From Bradyrhizobium sp. BTAi1 (GTDB taxonomy: Bacteria > Pseudomonadota > Alphaproteobacteria > Rhizobiales > Xanthobacteraceae), in assembly GCF_000015165.1 (NCBI RefSeq), contig NC_009485.1, positions 5,475,501 to 5,539,500 of the forward strand: a stretch of DNA of 64,000 nucleotides. Direction: 5' to 3'. How positions within the stretch are numbered: position 1 is the stretch's first letter; each line of letters starts with the position of its first letter. The notes beneath the pieces are model-generated. The model searched no databases. It worked only from the letters and a program-made list of their open reading frames with translations, and was not told the DNA's origin. The position numbers and the translations under genes were made by a program. This document shows positions 7,614-16,609 of this stretch, in pieces.

Positions 7614-8504
7614 ATGGCAATCGTCACCACTCCTGAGCCGTCGATTCCGGTCACCACGCGACTGGGGCCCAAATTCGGCTTTCTCACCTCGACCCCGATC
7701 ATCGCCGTGGCCACGATCTGCCTGTCGCTGATCGTGCTGGTCTCGATCCTGGCGCCGCTGCTGGCGCCCCATGATCCGGTGCTGCTGGCGCCGGCACAGC
7801 GGTTGAAGCCGTCGAGCGCGCAATACCTGCTCGGCACCGACGCCTATGGCCGCGACCTGTTGTCGCGCACCATCTATGGCGGCCGGATCTCGTTGCTGGT
7901 CGGCGTCGGCGCCGCCGTTATCTCGATCGCGATCGGGCTGGTGATCGGCCTCGTCTCCGGCTTCTTCCGCTGGGTCGACGCCATCATGATGCGGGTGATG
8001 GACGGCCTGATGGCGATCCCGAGCATCCTGCTCGCGATCGCCGTGGTGTCGCTGTCGGGCGCCAGCGTCGCCACCGTGATGATCGCGATCACCATCGTCG
8101 AGATTCCGCGCGTCGCGCGCCTGGTCCGCTCGGTCGTGCTGACCGCGCGCGAGGAGCCCTATGTCGAAGCGGCGATCTCATTGGGCACCTCGATGCCCAA
8201 GATCATGTGGCGGCATCTGATGCCGAACACGATCGCGCCGCTGATCGTCCAGGGCACCTATATCTGCGCCGCCGCGATCCTGACCGAGGCGATCCTGTCG
8301 TTCCTCGGCGCCGGCATCAGCCCGGAGACGCCGACCTGGGGCAACATCATGGCCGAGGGTCGCTCCTACTTCCAGATCAAGCCGTCGCTGATCTTCTGGC
8401 CGGGCCTGCTGCTGTCGATCGCCATTCTCTCGATCAACCTGATCGGCGACGCCGCCCGCGACGCACTCGACCCGCGCATGAAGCAGCGCGAGGCCGGCAA
8501 GTGA
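7614..8504 (+). CDS. ABC transporter permease, DppC/OppC type
   Basis: A 296-residue partner of the preceding permease. It has the OppC N-terminal segment, the motif LGTDAYGRDLLSRTIYGGRISL, a DppC-type EAA loop (EAAISLGTSMPKIMWRHLMP) and the conserved C-terminal GDAARDALDPRMK. Five to six membrane helices are visible. The 12-nt spacing from the upstream gene indicates one transcript. Downstream, a palindromic repeat (8519-8598) separates it from the ATPase gene without any T-run. Confidence 0.93.
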   Translation: MAIVTTPEPSIPVTTRLGPKFGFLTSTPIIAVATICLSLIVLVSILAPLLAPHDPVLLAPAQRLKPSSAQYLLGTDAYGRDLLSRTIYGGRISLLVGVGAAVISIAIGLVIGLVSGFFRWVDAIMMRVMDGLMAIPSILLAIAVVSLSGASVATVMIAITIVEIPRVARLVRSVVLTAREEPYVEAAISLGTSMPKIMWRHLMPNTIAPLIVQGTYICAAAILTEAILSFLGAGISPETPTWGNIMAEGRSYFQIKPSLIFWPGLLLSIAILSINLIGDAARDALDPRMKQREAGK

Positions 8505-8518
8505 CCAACGTTATTGCC

Positions 8519-8645
8519 GTCATTGCGAGCGCAGCGAAGCAATCCAGGGCCGCACCCGGGACTCTGGATTGCGTCGTCGCTTCGCTCCTCGCAATGACGG
8601 AGGAAACAGGAGACCCCGGATATCGCTGCGCTCATCCGGGCTACG
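8519..8645. repeat. Family A palindrome followed by half of a family B repeat
   Basis: 8519-8598 is a complete family A element (GTCATTGCGAGCGCAGCGAA to TTCGCTCCTCGCAATGAC). 8611-8645 matches one end of family B (GAGACCCCGGATATCGC to CATCCGGGCTACG). The pair sits between two genes of the same transporter operon. Confidence 0.85.
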
Positions 8646-8678
8646 CATTCTTCGCCACGGCGACTGAGGCCTGAACAC

Positions 8679-10325
8679 ATGACCGACACCATCCTCGACA
8701 TCGACAATCTCGTCGTCACCGTCGGCAAGACGAAGAACCCGAACGGGCCGCGCATCATCGACGGCGTGTCGATCAAGGTCGCCAAGGGCGAGACGCTGTG
8801 CGTCGTCGGCGAGAGCGGCTCGGGCAAGTCCGTGACCTCGCTGACCACGATGGGCCTGTTGCCGAAGAACGCGCTGCATGCCGTCGGCGGCAGCGTCAAG
8901 CTGGTCGGCGAGGAACTGCTCACCGCCAGCGATCGCCGGCTGCGCGAACTGCGCGCCACACGGATGGCGATGATCTTCCAGGAGCCGATGACCGCGCTCA
9001 ATCCGGTCGTTCCGGTCGGCCGCCAGATCGACGAGGTGTTGCGCGCGCATACGTCCCTCGACGCAAGGGCGCGCCGCAAGCGCATCCTCGACATGATGGA
9101 GCAGGTCCACCTGCCCGACGTCGAGCGCATCTTCGCCTCCTACCCACACCGCCTGTCCGGCGGCCAGCGCCAGCGCATCATGATCGCGATGGCTTTGGTG
9201 CTGGAGCCGAAGCTCCTGATCGCCGACGAGCCGACGACTGCCCTCGACGTCACCACGCAGAAGCAGATCCTCTCGCTGATCCGCGAACTGCAGCGCGATC
9301 ACGGCACGGCGGTGTTGTTCATCACCCACGACATGGGCGTCGTCGCCGAGATCGCCGATCGCGTATCCGTCATGCGCCAGGGCCGCCTGGTCGAGACCGG
9401 CCCGCTCGACAAGATCCTGCGCAGCCCGGAAATGGACTACACGCGCAACCTGCTCGCCGCGGTGCCGAGCCTGATCCCGCGGCCGCCGCGGCCCGAGACC
9501 AGCGAGCCGGTGGTGTTGGAGACCAACGAGCTCGGCAAGGTCTATCGCGAGCGCTCGTTCATCGGCAAAGCGCGCGAGGTCGTCGCCGCGCAGAACGTCA
9601 CCCTCACCTTGCGCAAGGGCCGCACGCTCGGCATCGTCGGCGAGAGCGGCTCCGGCAAGTCGACGGTGGCGCGCTGCATCGTGCGCCTGATCGATCCGAC
9701 TTCGGGCGGCGTCCGTCTGGCGGGCAACGAGATCTCGATCCTGACGCGCCGGCTGCTGCAGCCGCACCGCAAGCGCATCCAGATCGTGTTCCAGGATCCC
9801 TACCGCTCGCTCAACCCGCGGCTGACGGTCGGCGAGAGCATCGCCGAGGGCCCGGTCAATTACGGCACCTCGCACGATAAGGCGATGGCGCGGGCGCGCG
9901 AGCTACTCGAGCTGGTCGGCCTGCCCGCGGACGCGATCTCGCGCTACCCGCACCAGTTCTCCGGCGGCCAGCGCCAGCGCATCGCGATCGCGCGCGCGCT
10001 CGCGCTCGATCCGGACGTGCTGGTGGCCGACGAAGCGGTCTCCGCGCTCGACGTCTCGGTGCAGGCCCAGGTGCTGGAGCTGCTCGACGAGATCCAGCGC
10101 CGGCTCGGGATCGCGATCCTGTTCATCACCCACGATCTGCGTGTCGCCGCCCAGATCTGCGATGACGTCGTGGTGATGCAGAAGGGCCGCATCGTCGAAC
10201 AGGGTCCGGCCGGCGAGATCCTGACCCATCCGAAGGAAGCCTACACCAGGTCCCTGCTCGAAGCCGCACCCGGCCGCCACTGGGATTTCGCCAACTTCCG
10301 CCCGGTGTCGGAGGCCGTGGCGTAA
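8679..10325 (+). CDS. Fused dipeptide-type ABC transporter ATPase (DppD-DppF)
   Basis: 548 residues carrying two complete ABC ATPase domains in one chain. The first has Walker A GESGSGKS near residue 44, signature LSGGQRQR near 159 and Walker B LLIADEPTTALD. The second has Walker A GESGSGKST near 320, signature FSGGQRQR near 427 and VLVADEAVSALD. The second Walker B reads DEA rather than the usual DEP; the catalytic Glu is kept. The first domain is followed by the Opp-type C-terminal extension (NLLAAVPSLIPRPP). The fusion replaces separate DppD and DppF and drives import through the permeases encoded just upstream. Confidence 0.95.
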   Translation: MTDTILDIDNLVVTVGKTKNPNGPRIIDGVSIKVAKGETLCVVGESGSGKSVTSLTTMGLLPKNALHAVGGSVKLVGEELLTASDRRLRELRATRMAMIFQEPMTALNPVVPVGRQIDEVLRAHTSLDARARRKRILDMMEQVHLPDVERIFASYPHRLSGGQRQRIMIAMALVLEPKLLIADEPTTALDVTTQKQILSLIRELQRDHGTAVLFITHDMGVVAEIADRVSVMRQGRLVETGPLDKILRSPEMDYTRNLLAAVPSLIPRPPRPETSEPVVLETNELGKVYRERSFIGKAREVVAAQNVTLTLRKGRTLGIVGESGSGKSTVARCIVRLIDPTSGGVRLAGNEISILTRRLLQPHRKRIQIVFQDPYRSLNPRLTVGESIAEGPVNYGTSHDKAMARARELLELVGLPADAISRYPHQFSGGQRQRIAIARALALDPDVLVADEAVSALDVSVQAQVLELLDEIQRRLGIAILFITHDLRVAAQICDDVVVMQKGRIVEQGPAGEILTHPKEAYTRSLLEAAPGRHWDFANFRPVSEAVA

Positions 10326-10330
10326 GTCGC

Positions 10331-10470
10331 GTAGCCCGCATGAGCGACAGCGTGCGCCCGAAGGGCGCAGGCGATAGCGACATGCGGGGTCTCACGCGCT
10401 TCTCGTGAGACCCCGCATATCGCTCCCACCTCCGCCCTGCGGGCTCCGTCGTCCGCTCGTCCGGGCTACG
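10331..10470. repeat. Family B palindromic repeat
   Basis: Begins GTAGCCCGCATGAGCGACAG, has a central dyad (GGTCTCACGCG facing CGTGAGACC) and ends GTCCGGGCTACG. It starts only a few bases after the ATPase stop codon. Confidence 0.85.
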
Positions 10471-10492
10471 AAACGCACGACATCGCCGGTGC

Positions 10493-10630
10493 CGTAGGAT
10501 GGGCAAAGGCGCTGCCGTGCCGTTTCCACGCGCGAGATCACGGTGGCGCCGTGCCCACCGTCTCGCCGCCGAACACGCTGATCGACGGTGGGCACGCTGC
10601 CGCCTGCGGCGGCTGCTATGCCCACCCTAC
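10493..10630. repeat. Family C repeat with terminal GTAGG(A/G)TGGGCA
   Basis: The ends GTAGGATGGGCA and TGCCCACCCTAC are inverted, with internal copies of the GTGGGCACG/CGTGCCCAC core. It is the only copy of this family in the window. Confidence 0.7.
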
Positions 10631-10748
10631 ACGTCACTGCACGTTCCATCATCGTGGCCCGCATGCAAAACGGCATCGCTCCTTCGCTTGCCTGCGCCGC
10701 GAGCGCCGGTCTAACGTCAAGCCCAAATCAACGGCCTGAGGTTAAGGA

Positions 10749-12275
10749 ATGGCGCGCGTCGCGATTGGCGGCTTCCTGCACGAAACCAATACATTCGCAC
10801 CGACCAAGGCTGATTACGACGCCTTCATGCATGGCGGCGGCCGCGCCTCGATCGACGATGCAGCCAGCGTGCTCACGACCATGCGCGGCATCAATGCCGG
10901 CCAGGCCGGTTTCATCGCGGTCGCGGACGCCAATGGCTGGGACATCGTTCCGACCATCGCCTGCGCGGCCAGCCCCTCGGCGCATGTGACCGAGGAGGCG
11001 TTCGAGCGCATCACTGCAACGATGGTCGACCGCATCAAGGCCGCCGGCCCGCTCGACGGCGTCTATCTCGATCTGCACGGCGCCATGGTGACCGAGCATC
11101 GCGAGGATGGCGAGGGCGAGATTCTCGCCCGCGTGCGCCAAGTGATCGGTCCCGACGTGCCGCTGGTCGCAAGCCTCGATCTGCACGCCAATGTCACGCC
11201 CGAGATGATGGCGCAGGCCGATGCGCTGATCGCCTATCGCAAATATCCGCACACCGACATGGCCGACACCGGCCGCGCCTGCGCCGAGCATCTCGCACGG
11301 CTGCTGCGCACGCGCGCGCCGCTGGCGAAGGCTTTCCGGCAGTTGCCGTTCCTGATCCCGATCAGCTGGCAGTGCACCAACGACCAGCCGACCAAGGGCA
11401 TCTATGAGCAGCTCGCGGCGCTGCAGAGCGAGGCGGTGCCGACGCTGTCTTTCGCCCCTGGCTTTCCCGCCGCCGACTTCGCCCATTGCGGCCCCAGCGT
11501 GTTCGCCTATGGCCTGACACAGGCGGACGCGGACGCGGCGGCGGATGCGATCGCGGCGATCGTCACCGGCCACGAGAATGATTTCGACGGCCGCATCTAC
11601 ACCCCGGATGAGGGCGTGCGCCATGCGATGATGCTGGCCAAGACGGCGCGCCGCCCGATCGTGATCGCCGACACCCAGGACAATCCCGGCGCCGGCGGCG
11701 ATTCCGATACGACGGGTATGCTGCGCGCGCTGGTACGTAACCGCGCCAGCCGCGCGGCGATCGGCATGATCTACGATCCGCAGGCCGCACTGGCTGCGCA
11801 TGCCGCCGGCGAAGGCGCGACGGTCACGCTGTCGCTCGGCGGCAAGAGCGGCATTCCCGGCGATGCGCCGTTCGAGGAGAGCTTCATCGTCGAGACGATC
11901 TCCGATGGCCGCTTCATCGCGCCCGGCCCGTTCTATGGCGGCCGCAGGATGGAGATGGGCCCGTCGGCGTGCCTGCGCATCGGCGATGTCCGCGTCGTCG
12001 TGGCCTCGCACAAATCCCAGCTCGCGGACCAGGAGATGTACCGCTTCGTCGGCATCGAGCCCACCGAACAGGCGATCCTGGTCAACAAGAGCTCGGTGCA
12101 TTTCCGCGCCGATTTCGAACCGATCGCCGAAGCCCTGCTGATCTGCGCCGCGCCCGGCGCGATGCCCGCCGATCCCTCCACTTTGCCCTGGACGCGGCTT
12201 CGCCCGGGCATCCGCCTCAAGCCGAACGGCCCGGCGTTCGGGGGCCCCATCTCCGCATACCCATCCTCATCCTGA
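10749..12275 (+). CDS. M81 family metallopeptidase (MlrC-like)
   Basis: 508 residues of the MlrC family, named for the enzyme that finishes degradation of microcystin peptides; homologues in non-cyanotoxin bacteria probably hydrolyse other modified peptides or amides. Family motifs are GGFLHETNTFAPT at the N-terminus, DLHGAMVTE, SLDLHANVT and YRKYPHTDM, with AD-TQDNPGAGGDSDTTG in the second half; the His and Asp in these are candidate zinc ligands. There is no signal peptide, so it acts in the cytoplasm. The start is ATG at 10749 after GAGG. Its place between the transporter and other hydrolases supports a role in processing imported peptides. Confidence 0.88.
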   Translation: MARVAIGGFLHETNTFAPTKADYDAFMHGGGRASIDDAASVLTTMRGINAGQAGFIAVADANGWDIVPTIACAASPSAHVTEEAFERITATMVDRIKAAGPLDGVYLDLHGAMVTEHREDGEGEILARVRQVIGPDVPLVASLDLHANVTPEMMAQADALIAYRKYPHTDMADTGRACAEHLARLLRTRAPLAKAFRQLPFLIPISWQCTNDQPTKGIYEQLAALQSEAVPTLSFAPGFPAADFAHCGPSVFAYGLTQADADAAADAIAAIVTGHENDFDGRIYTPDEGVRHAMMLAKTARRPIVIADTQDNPGAGGDSDTTGMLRALVRNRASRAAIGMIYDPQAALAAHAAGEGATVTLSLGGKSGIPGDAPFEESFIVETISDGRFIAPGPFYGGRRMEMGPSACLRIGDVRVVVASHKSQLADQEMYRFVGIEPTEQAILVNKSSVHFRADFEPIAEALLICAAPGAMPADPSTLPWTRLRPGIRLKPNGPAFGGPISAYPSSS

Positions 12276-12306
12276 GGAGCCCGCCTTCAGGCGGGCGTCT
12301 CGCAGG
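12265..12306. repeat. Family D repeat (CCTCATCCTGAGGAGC)
   Basis: CCTCATCCTGAGGAGC, then the hairpin CCCGCC-TTCA-GGCGGG, then GTCTCGCAGG. It overlaps the last codons of the M81 gene, so the C-terminus of that protein (ISAYPSSS) is partly repeat-derived. Confidence 0.8.
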
Positions 12307-12384
12307 CTGGGCCGCAAGCGCGCTCGCAGACCAGCCACTCCTCACATCATAAGAACATCTCACCAAGCTCCAACGGAACCCCAC

Positions 12385-13548
12385 ATGCCCACCATCGACC
12401 GCATCCAGGCTTACGCCGACGAACTCACCGCCATCCGCCGCGACCTGCACGCCCATCCCGAGATCGGCTTCGAGGAGACGCGCACCTCCGGCATCGTCGC
12501 CGAGAAGCTGTCGCAATGGGGCATCGAGGTGCATCGCGGCCTCGGCGGCACCGGCGTGATCGGCGTGCTCAAGGGCAAGGGCGACAGCGGCAAGCGCATC
12601 GGCCTACGCGCCGACATGGACGCGCTGCCGATGGAGGAGAACACCAACCTGCCCTGGCGCTCGACCATCCCCGGCCGCTTCCACGGCTGCGGCCATGATG
12701 GCCACACCACGATGCTGCTCGGCACCGCACGCTATCTCGCCGAGACGCGCAATTTCGACGGCACCGTGCATTTCATCTTCCAGCCGGCCGAGGAAGGCCT
12801 CGGCGGCGCGCGGGCGATGATCAAGGACGGCCTATTCCAGAAATTCCCCTGCGACGAGCTCTACGGCCTGCACAATGCGCCTGATCTCGCGCATGGCGAG
12901 ATCGCCATCCTGCCCGGCCCGGCGATGGCCGGCGCCGACTTCTTCGACATCAAGATCTCCGGCTATGGCGCCCATGGCGCGATGCCCGAACGCTCCAAGG
13001 ACGCGGTGGTGATCGCCACCAGCGTGGCGCAGGCGATCCAGACCATCGTCAGCCGCAATGTCGAGCCGCTGCAGGCCGCCGTCGTCTCGATCACCCAGAT
13101 CCATGCCGGCTCGGCCTACAACGTCATTCCGGGCGACGCCTGGCTGTGCGGCACAGTACGCGCGTTCTCGGACTCCGTCCGTGCGCTGGTGCGCGAGCGC
13201 ATGCGCGCGATCTGCGCCGGCATGGCCGCGGCGTTCAACTGCGAGATCGATGTCGACATCCGCGACACGTTCAGCGTCCTGGTGAACCAGGAGGAACAGT
13301 CCAAGGTCGTCGAAGAGGTCGCGCGCACCGTGGTCGAGCCCTCCAAGGTGCTGACGCGCTCGACGCCGAAGATGGGCAGCGAGGATTTCGCCGACATGCT
13401 GCAGACCATCCCGGGCGCCTATTTCTGGGTCGGCCATGACGGCTCGGTGCCGGTGCATAATCCAGGCTACGTGCTCGACGACAAGATCCTGCCGATCGGC
13501 GCCAGCATGTTCGCCCGCATCATCGAAACCCGTATGCCGGCAGCTTAG
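12385..13548 (+). CDS. M20 family amidohydrolase (hippurate hydrolase/aminoacylase-like)
   Basis: 387 residues of the M20D group, which release an amino acid from an N-acyl conjugate. Metal-site motifs are visible: GLRADMDALPM, GCGHDGHTTMLLG (Cys-Gly-His-Asp-Gly-His), QPAEEGLGGARAM with the catalytic Glu pair, and the HNAPDL His. The dimerisation domain starts near GAHGAMPERSKD, and the last ligand is in GHDGSVPVHNPGY. The start is ATG at 12385 after CCAACGGAA, a modest ribosome binding site. It follows the M81 gene by 109 nt and probably shares its transcript. The natural acyl group is unknown. Confidence 0.9.
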   Translation: MPTIDRIQAYADELTAIRRDLHAHPEIGFEETRTSGIVAEKLSQWGIEVHRGLGGTGVIGVLKGKGDSGKRIGLRADMDALPMEENTNLPWRSTIPGRFHGCGHDGHTTMLLGTARYLAETRNFDGTVHFIFQPAEEGLGGARAMIKDGLFQKFPCDELYGLHNAPDLAHGEIAILPGPAMAGADFFDIKISGYGAHGAMPERSKDAVVIATSVAQAIQTIVSRNVEPLQAAVVSITQIHAGSAYNVIPGDAWLCGTVRAFSDSVRALVRERMRAICAGMAAAFNCEIDVDIRDTFSVLVNQEEQSKVVEEVARTVVEPSKVLTRSTPKMGSEDFADMLQTIPGAYFWVGHDGSVPVHNPGYVLDDKILPIGASMFARIIETRMPAA

Positions 13549-13614
13549 CATGATCTGACATGCGTCCATGAGCGGGTGGCGATCTCATACGAAGTTCGGC
13601 AACGGAGTTTCAGC

Positions 13615-15036
13615 ATGCACAAGCCCGCCTCGGATGATGTCACCTCGCTGCACGACCTCTCCGCGGTCGATCTGATCGCCGGCTACCGCGCGCGCCAGTT
13701 CTCGCCGTCCGAGGTGATGGAGGATGTGCTGGCGCATGTCGCGGCCTGGGAGCCGCACATCAAGGCGCTGTACCTGCTCGACGTCGACGCCGCGCGGGCC
13801 GCCGCCAAGCTCTCGACCGAGCGCTGGGCCAATGACGAGCCGACGGGCGTGCTCGACGGTGTGCCGGCGACGGTGAAGGACAACATCGCCACCAAGGGCC
13901 AGCCGATGCCGCTCGGCGCCGCCAGCGTCACGCGCGCGCCGCTCGCGGCCGACGCGCCGCCGGCGGCACGGCTGCGCGAGGCCGGCGCGATCATCTTCGC
14001 CAAGACGACGATGCCCGATTACGGCATGCTGTCGTCGGGCCTGTCGAGCTTCCATCCGCTGACGCGCAATCCGTGGGATCTCCGGATGAACCCTGGCGGC
14101 TCCAGCGCCGGCGCGGGCGCGGCCGCGGCGGCGGGCTATGGCCCGCTGCATGTCGGCACCGATATCGGCGGCTCGATCCGGCTGCCGGCGTCGTGGTGCG
14201 GCCTGGTCGGGCTGAAACCGAGCTTCGGCCGGGTGCCGCTCGATCCGCCCTATGTCGGCCGCGTCGCCGGCCCGATGACCCGCATCGTCGACGACGCCGC
14301 GCTGATGATGAGCGTACTGTCGAAGCCGGACCGCCGCGACGGCACCAGCCTGCCGCCGTCCGACCTGCACTGGAAGATCGCGGAGAAGCCGGTGCGCAAG
14401 CTGCGCATCGGCCTGATGCTCGATGTCGGCGGCGTCGGCCAGGCGCTGGAAGAGCCGGTGCGGGCCACGACGCTGGCCGCGGCAAAAGCCTTCGCGGACG
14501 CCGGCGCCGTCGTCAGCGAGGTCAAGGGCTTCCTGACGCGCGAGATGCTCGACGGCCTCGACAATTTCTGGCGCGCGCGGCTGTGGGACGATCTGGCCCG
14601 GCTCGCGCCCGAGGTCCGCGCCAAGACCCTGCCCTACATCCTGCAATGGGCCGAGCGCGGCGCGACACTGTCCGGCGTGGAGGTGATCAGGGGTTTCAAC
14701 GTCACCATGACCCTGCGCGCGGCGGCGGCCAGACTGTTCACCGAATACGACTACATCATCTCGCCAGTCTCGCCCGGCGTGAAGTTTCCGGCCGAGTTCG
14801 CGTCCCCCGTCAACGATCCGCAGGCGCCGTTCGAACACATCACGTACACCGTGCCGTGGAACATGTCGGAGAACCCGGCGATCTCGGTCAATGCCGGTTA
14901 CGACGCCGACGGCTTCCCGATCGGCCTCCAGATCGTCGGCCGCCGCTTCGACGATGTCGGCGTGCTGGGATTGGCGAAGACGTTCGAGGGCCTGCGTGGC
15001 GAGCAGCGGCCGTGGCCGGCGCCGCCGGCCTTGTAG
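13615..15036 (+). CDS. Amidase (amidase signature family)
   Basis: 473 residues with the Ser-cisSer-Lys triad layout: Lys in ATVKDNIATKG, the Gly/Ser motif NPGGSSAGAGAAAAAG and the nucleophile in GTDIGGSIRLPASWCG. The C-terminal half carries SPVSPGVKFP and NMSENPAISV, typical of indoleacetamide-hydrolase or AtzF-like amidases, but the amide substrate cannot be assigned. ATG at 13615 follows CGGAG with good spacing and is preferred over an in-frame GTG at 13576. The stop codon TAG lies within the first bases of a family B repeat, so the exact C-terminus may reflect repeat insertion. Confidence 0.9.
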   Translation: MHKPASDDVTSLHDLSAVDLIAGYRARQFSPSEVMEDVLAHVAAWEPHIKALYLLDVDAARAAAKLSTERWANDEPTGVLDGVPATVKDNIATKGQPMPLGAASVTRAPLAADAPPAARLREAGAIIFAKTTMPDYGMLSSGLSSFHPLTRNPWDLRMNPGGSSAGAGAAAAAGYGPLHVGTDIGGSIRLPASWCGLVGLKPSFGRVPLDPPYVGRVAGPMTRIVDDAALMMSVLSKPDRRDGTSLPPSDLHWKIAEKPVRKLRIGLMLDVGGVGQALEEPVRATTLAAAKAFADAGAVVSEVKGFLTREMLDGLDNFWRARLWDDLARLAPEVRAKTLPYILQWAERGATLSGVEVIRGFNVTMTLRAAAARLFTEYDYIISPVSPGVKFPAEFASPVNDPQAPFEHITYTVPWNMSENPAISVNAGYDADGFPIGLQIVGRRFDDVGVLGLAKTFEGLRGEQRPWPAPPAL

Positions 15037-15177
15037 CCCGGATGCGCGCAGCGACATCCGGGTTCACCGACGCAGCGCGTGAGACCCCGCATGTCGCGAC
15101 GCTCCTGCGTGCACTAGGCTTTTTGTTTGAGAAGGAGATGTTTCCACGCGTCATTGCGAGCGTCGTGTCGCAATGAC
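15033..15177. repeat. Family B repeat followed by a short family A palindrome
   Basis: 15033-15117 is family B (GTAGCCCGGATGCGCGCAGC onward) and supplies the amidase stop codon. 15149-15177 is a minimal family A hairpin (CGTCATTGCGAG to GTCGCAATGAC). Confidence 0.8.
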
Positions 15178-15467
15178 CGGGAGAGAGCATGGCGCATCGC
15201 TACGGCCCCGTTCGCAGAAGTACAGGATGGCACCGAGCTTTTCGGCGCGTCCTGCGGCCAGCGGATGGGCACGCCGTCGCGCGCCGTTCCATGCTGCGGA
15301 ATGATTCCGCGGGACTTTGCCACGGCGTCACGCTGAACTATTGTGTTCATGTCGCGGGTCTTGGTTGCGTCGTTATTCCGGGCTCACGCCCTACGGGCCG
15401 TGCCCCGGAATGACAGCGGCATTTTTGGCTCGCCTAACTAAGAACAACAACGGATCAGGAAACCCCC
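15178..15467. other. Intergenic remainder upstream of the enoyl-CoA hydratase gene
   Basis: Together with the repeats at 15033-15177 this makes a 430-nt gap between genes. Apart from the family E repeat at 15370-15414 no motif is visible. Confidence 0.5.
15370..15414. repeat. Family E repeat (ATTCCGGG...CCCCGGAAT)
   Basis: TCGTTATTCCGGGCTCACGC opposite GTGCCCCGGAATGACA. The same family occurs as a much longer palindrome at 39114-39217. Confidence 0.7.
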
Positions 15468-16358
15468 ATGGCCTACCAGACCATCCTCTATGACGTCGCC
15501 GACAAGATCCTCACCATCACCTTGAACCGCCCGGAGAAGCTCAACGCCTTCACCGCGACGATGCAGCAGGAGCTGATCGATGCCTTCGATCGCGCCGACA
15601 GGGACGACGGCATCAGGGCGATCATCGTCACAGGATCGGGCCGCGCATTCTGTGCGGGCGCCGACCTCTCCTCCGGCGCCGACACGTTCGATCGCGATGC
15701 CAAACGGGGACCGGTGAAGCGCCATGCCGATGGCCGCGTCGACTATTCCGATCCGCAGGTGCGCGACGGCGGCGGCCAGGTGACGTTGCGGATCTTCAAG
15801 TCGCTCAAGCCGGTCATCGCCGCGGTCAACGGCCCCGCCGTCGGCATCGGCGTCACCATGCAGCTCGCGATGGACATCCGCATTGCGTCGGACGCGGCGC
15901 GGTTCGGCTTCGTGTTCTCCCAGCGCGGCATCGTGCCGGAAGCCGCGTCGAGCTGGTTCCTGCCGCGCATCGTCGGCATCTCGCAGGCGCTGGAATGGTG
16001 CTACACCGGTCGCGTCTTTCCGGCGCAGGAGGCGCTCGCAGGCCGTCTCGTCAGCAAGGTCGTGCCGCCGGACGAGCTGCTGCCGACCGCGCGTGCCCTG
16101 GCGCGCGAGATCGCCGACAAGACGGCGCCGGTGTCGATCGCGCTGATCCGCCAGATGATGTGGCGCATGATGGGCGCCGACGATCCGATGGAGGCGCACA
16201 AGATCGACAGCCGCGGCATCTACGCGCGCGGCCGCTCCGATGACGTCAAGGAAGGCGTGGTGTCATTCCTGGAGAAACGCCCGGCCCAGTTCAAGAACAC
16301 CGTCACTGCCGACATGCCCGACTATTTCCCGTGGTGGGACGAGCGGGAGTACAAATAG
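15468..16358 (+). CDS. Enoyl-CoA hydratase/isomerase family protein
   Basis: 296 residues of the crotonase family, which act on acyl-CoA thioesters. The oxyanion-hole segments are GSGRAFCAGADLS and NGPAVGIGVTMQLAMD. The Glu in RGIVPEAASSWFLPRIVG sits at the hydratase catalytic position. C-terminal helices include the trimer contact region. The protein is about 35 residues longer than classic EchA, with an insertion after SSGADTFDRDAKRG. ATG at 15468 is preceded by GGAAAC. The substrate is unknown; it may take carbon skeletons produced by the upstream hydrolases, but that is inference from position only. Confidence 0.9.
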   Translation: MAYQTILYDVADKILTITLNRPEKLNAFTATMQQELIDAFDRADRDDGIRAIIVTGSGRAFCAGADLSSGADTFDRDAKRGPVKRHADGRVDYSDPQVRDGGGQVTLRIFKSLKPVIAAVNGPAVGIGVTMQLAMDIRIASDAARFGFVFSQRGIVPEAASSWFLPRIVGISQALEWCYTGRVFPAQEALAGRLVSKVVPPDELLPTARALAREIADKTAPVSIALIRQMMWRMMGADDPMEAHKIDSRGIYARGRSDDVKEGVVSFLEKRPAQFKNTVTADMPDYFPWWDEREYK

Positions 16359-16367
16359 CCTCCTTTG

Positions 16368-16561
16368 TCATTGCGAGGAGCGGCGCAGCTTGTAGCCCGG
16401 ATGAGCGCGGCGACATCCGGGTTCATCGACCCAGCTCGTGAGCCCCCGCATGTCGCTACGCTCATGCGGGCTACGCGCTGTCATTGCGGGGAGCACTTGC
16501 GACGAAGCAATCCAGACTCTTTCCGAAGCCCCTGGATTGCTTCGCTGCGCTCGCAATGACG
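16368..16561. repeat. Composite repeat: family B nested within family A
   Basis: It opens with half of family A (GTCATTGCGAGGAGC), is interrupted by a complete family B element (GTAGCCCGGATGAGCG to CATGCGGGCTACG), and resumes with a full family A palindrome ending CTGCGCTCGCAATGACG. The order suggests family B inserted into an older family A copy. Confidence 0.8.
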
Positions 16562-16609
16562 GCACCAAACAGGAGCTGTCGTCCCGGACAAGCACGCGCG
16601 CGCCGCGCC

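Larger units (their letters stand above)
10326..10748. other. Intergenic region filled by two repeat elements
   Basis: Nearly all of this gap is explained by a family B repeat (10331-10470) and a GTAGGNTGGGCA-type element (10493-10630). No gene is visible. Confidence 0.65.
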
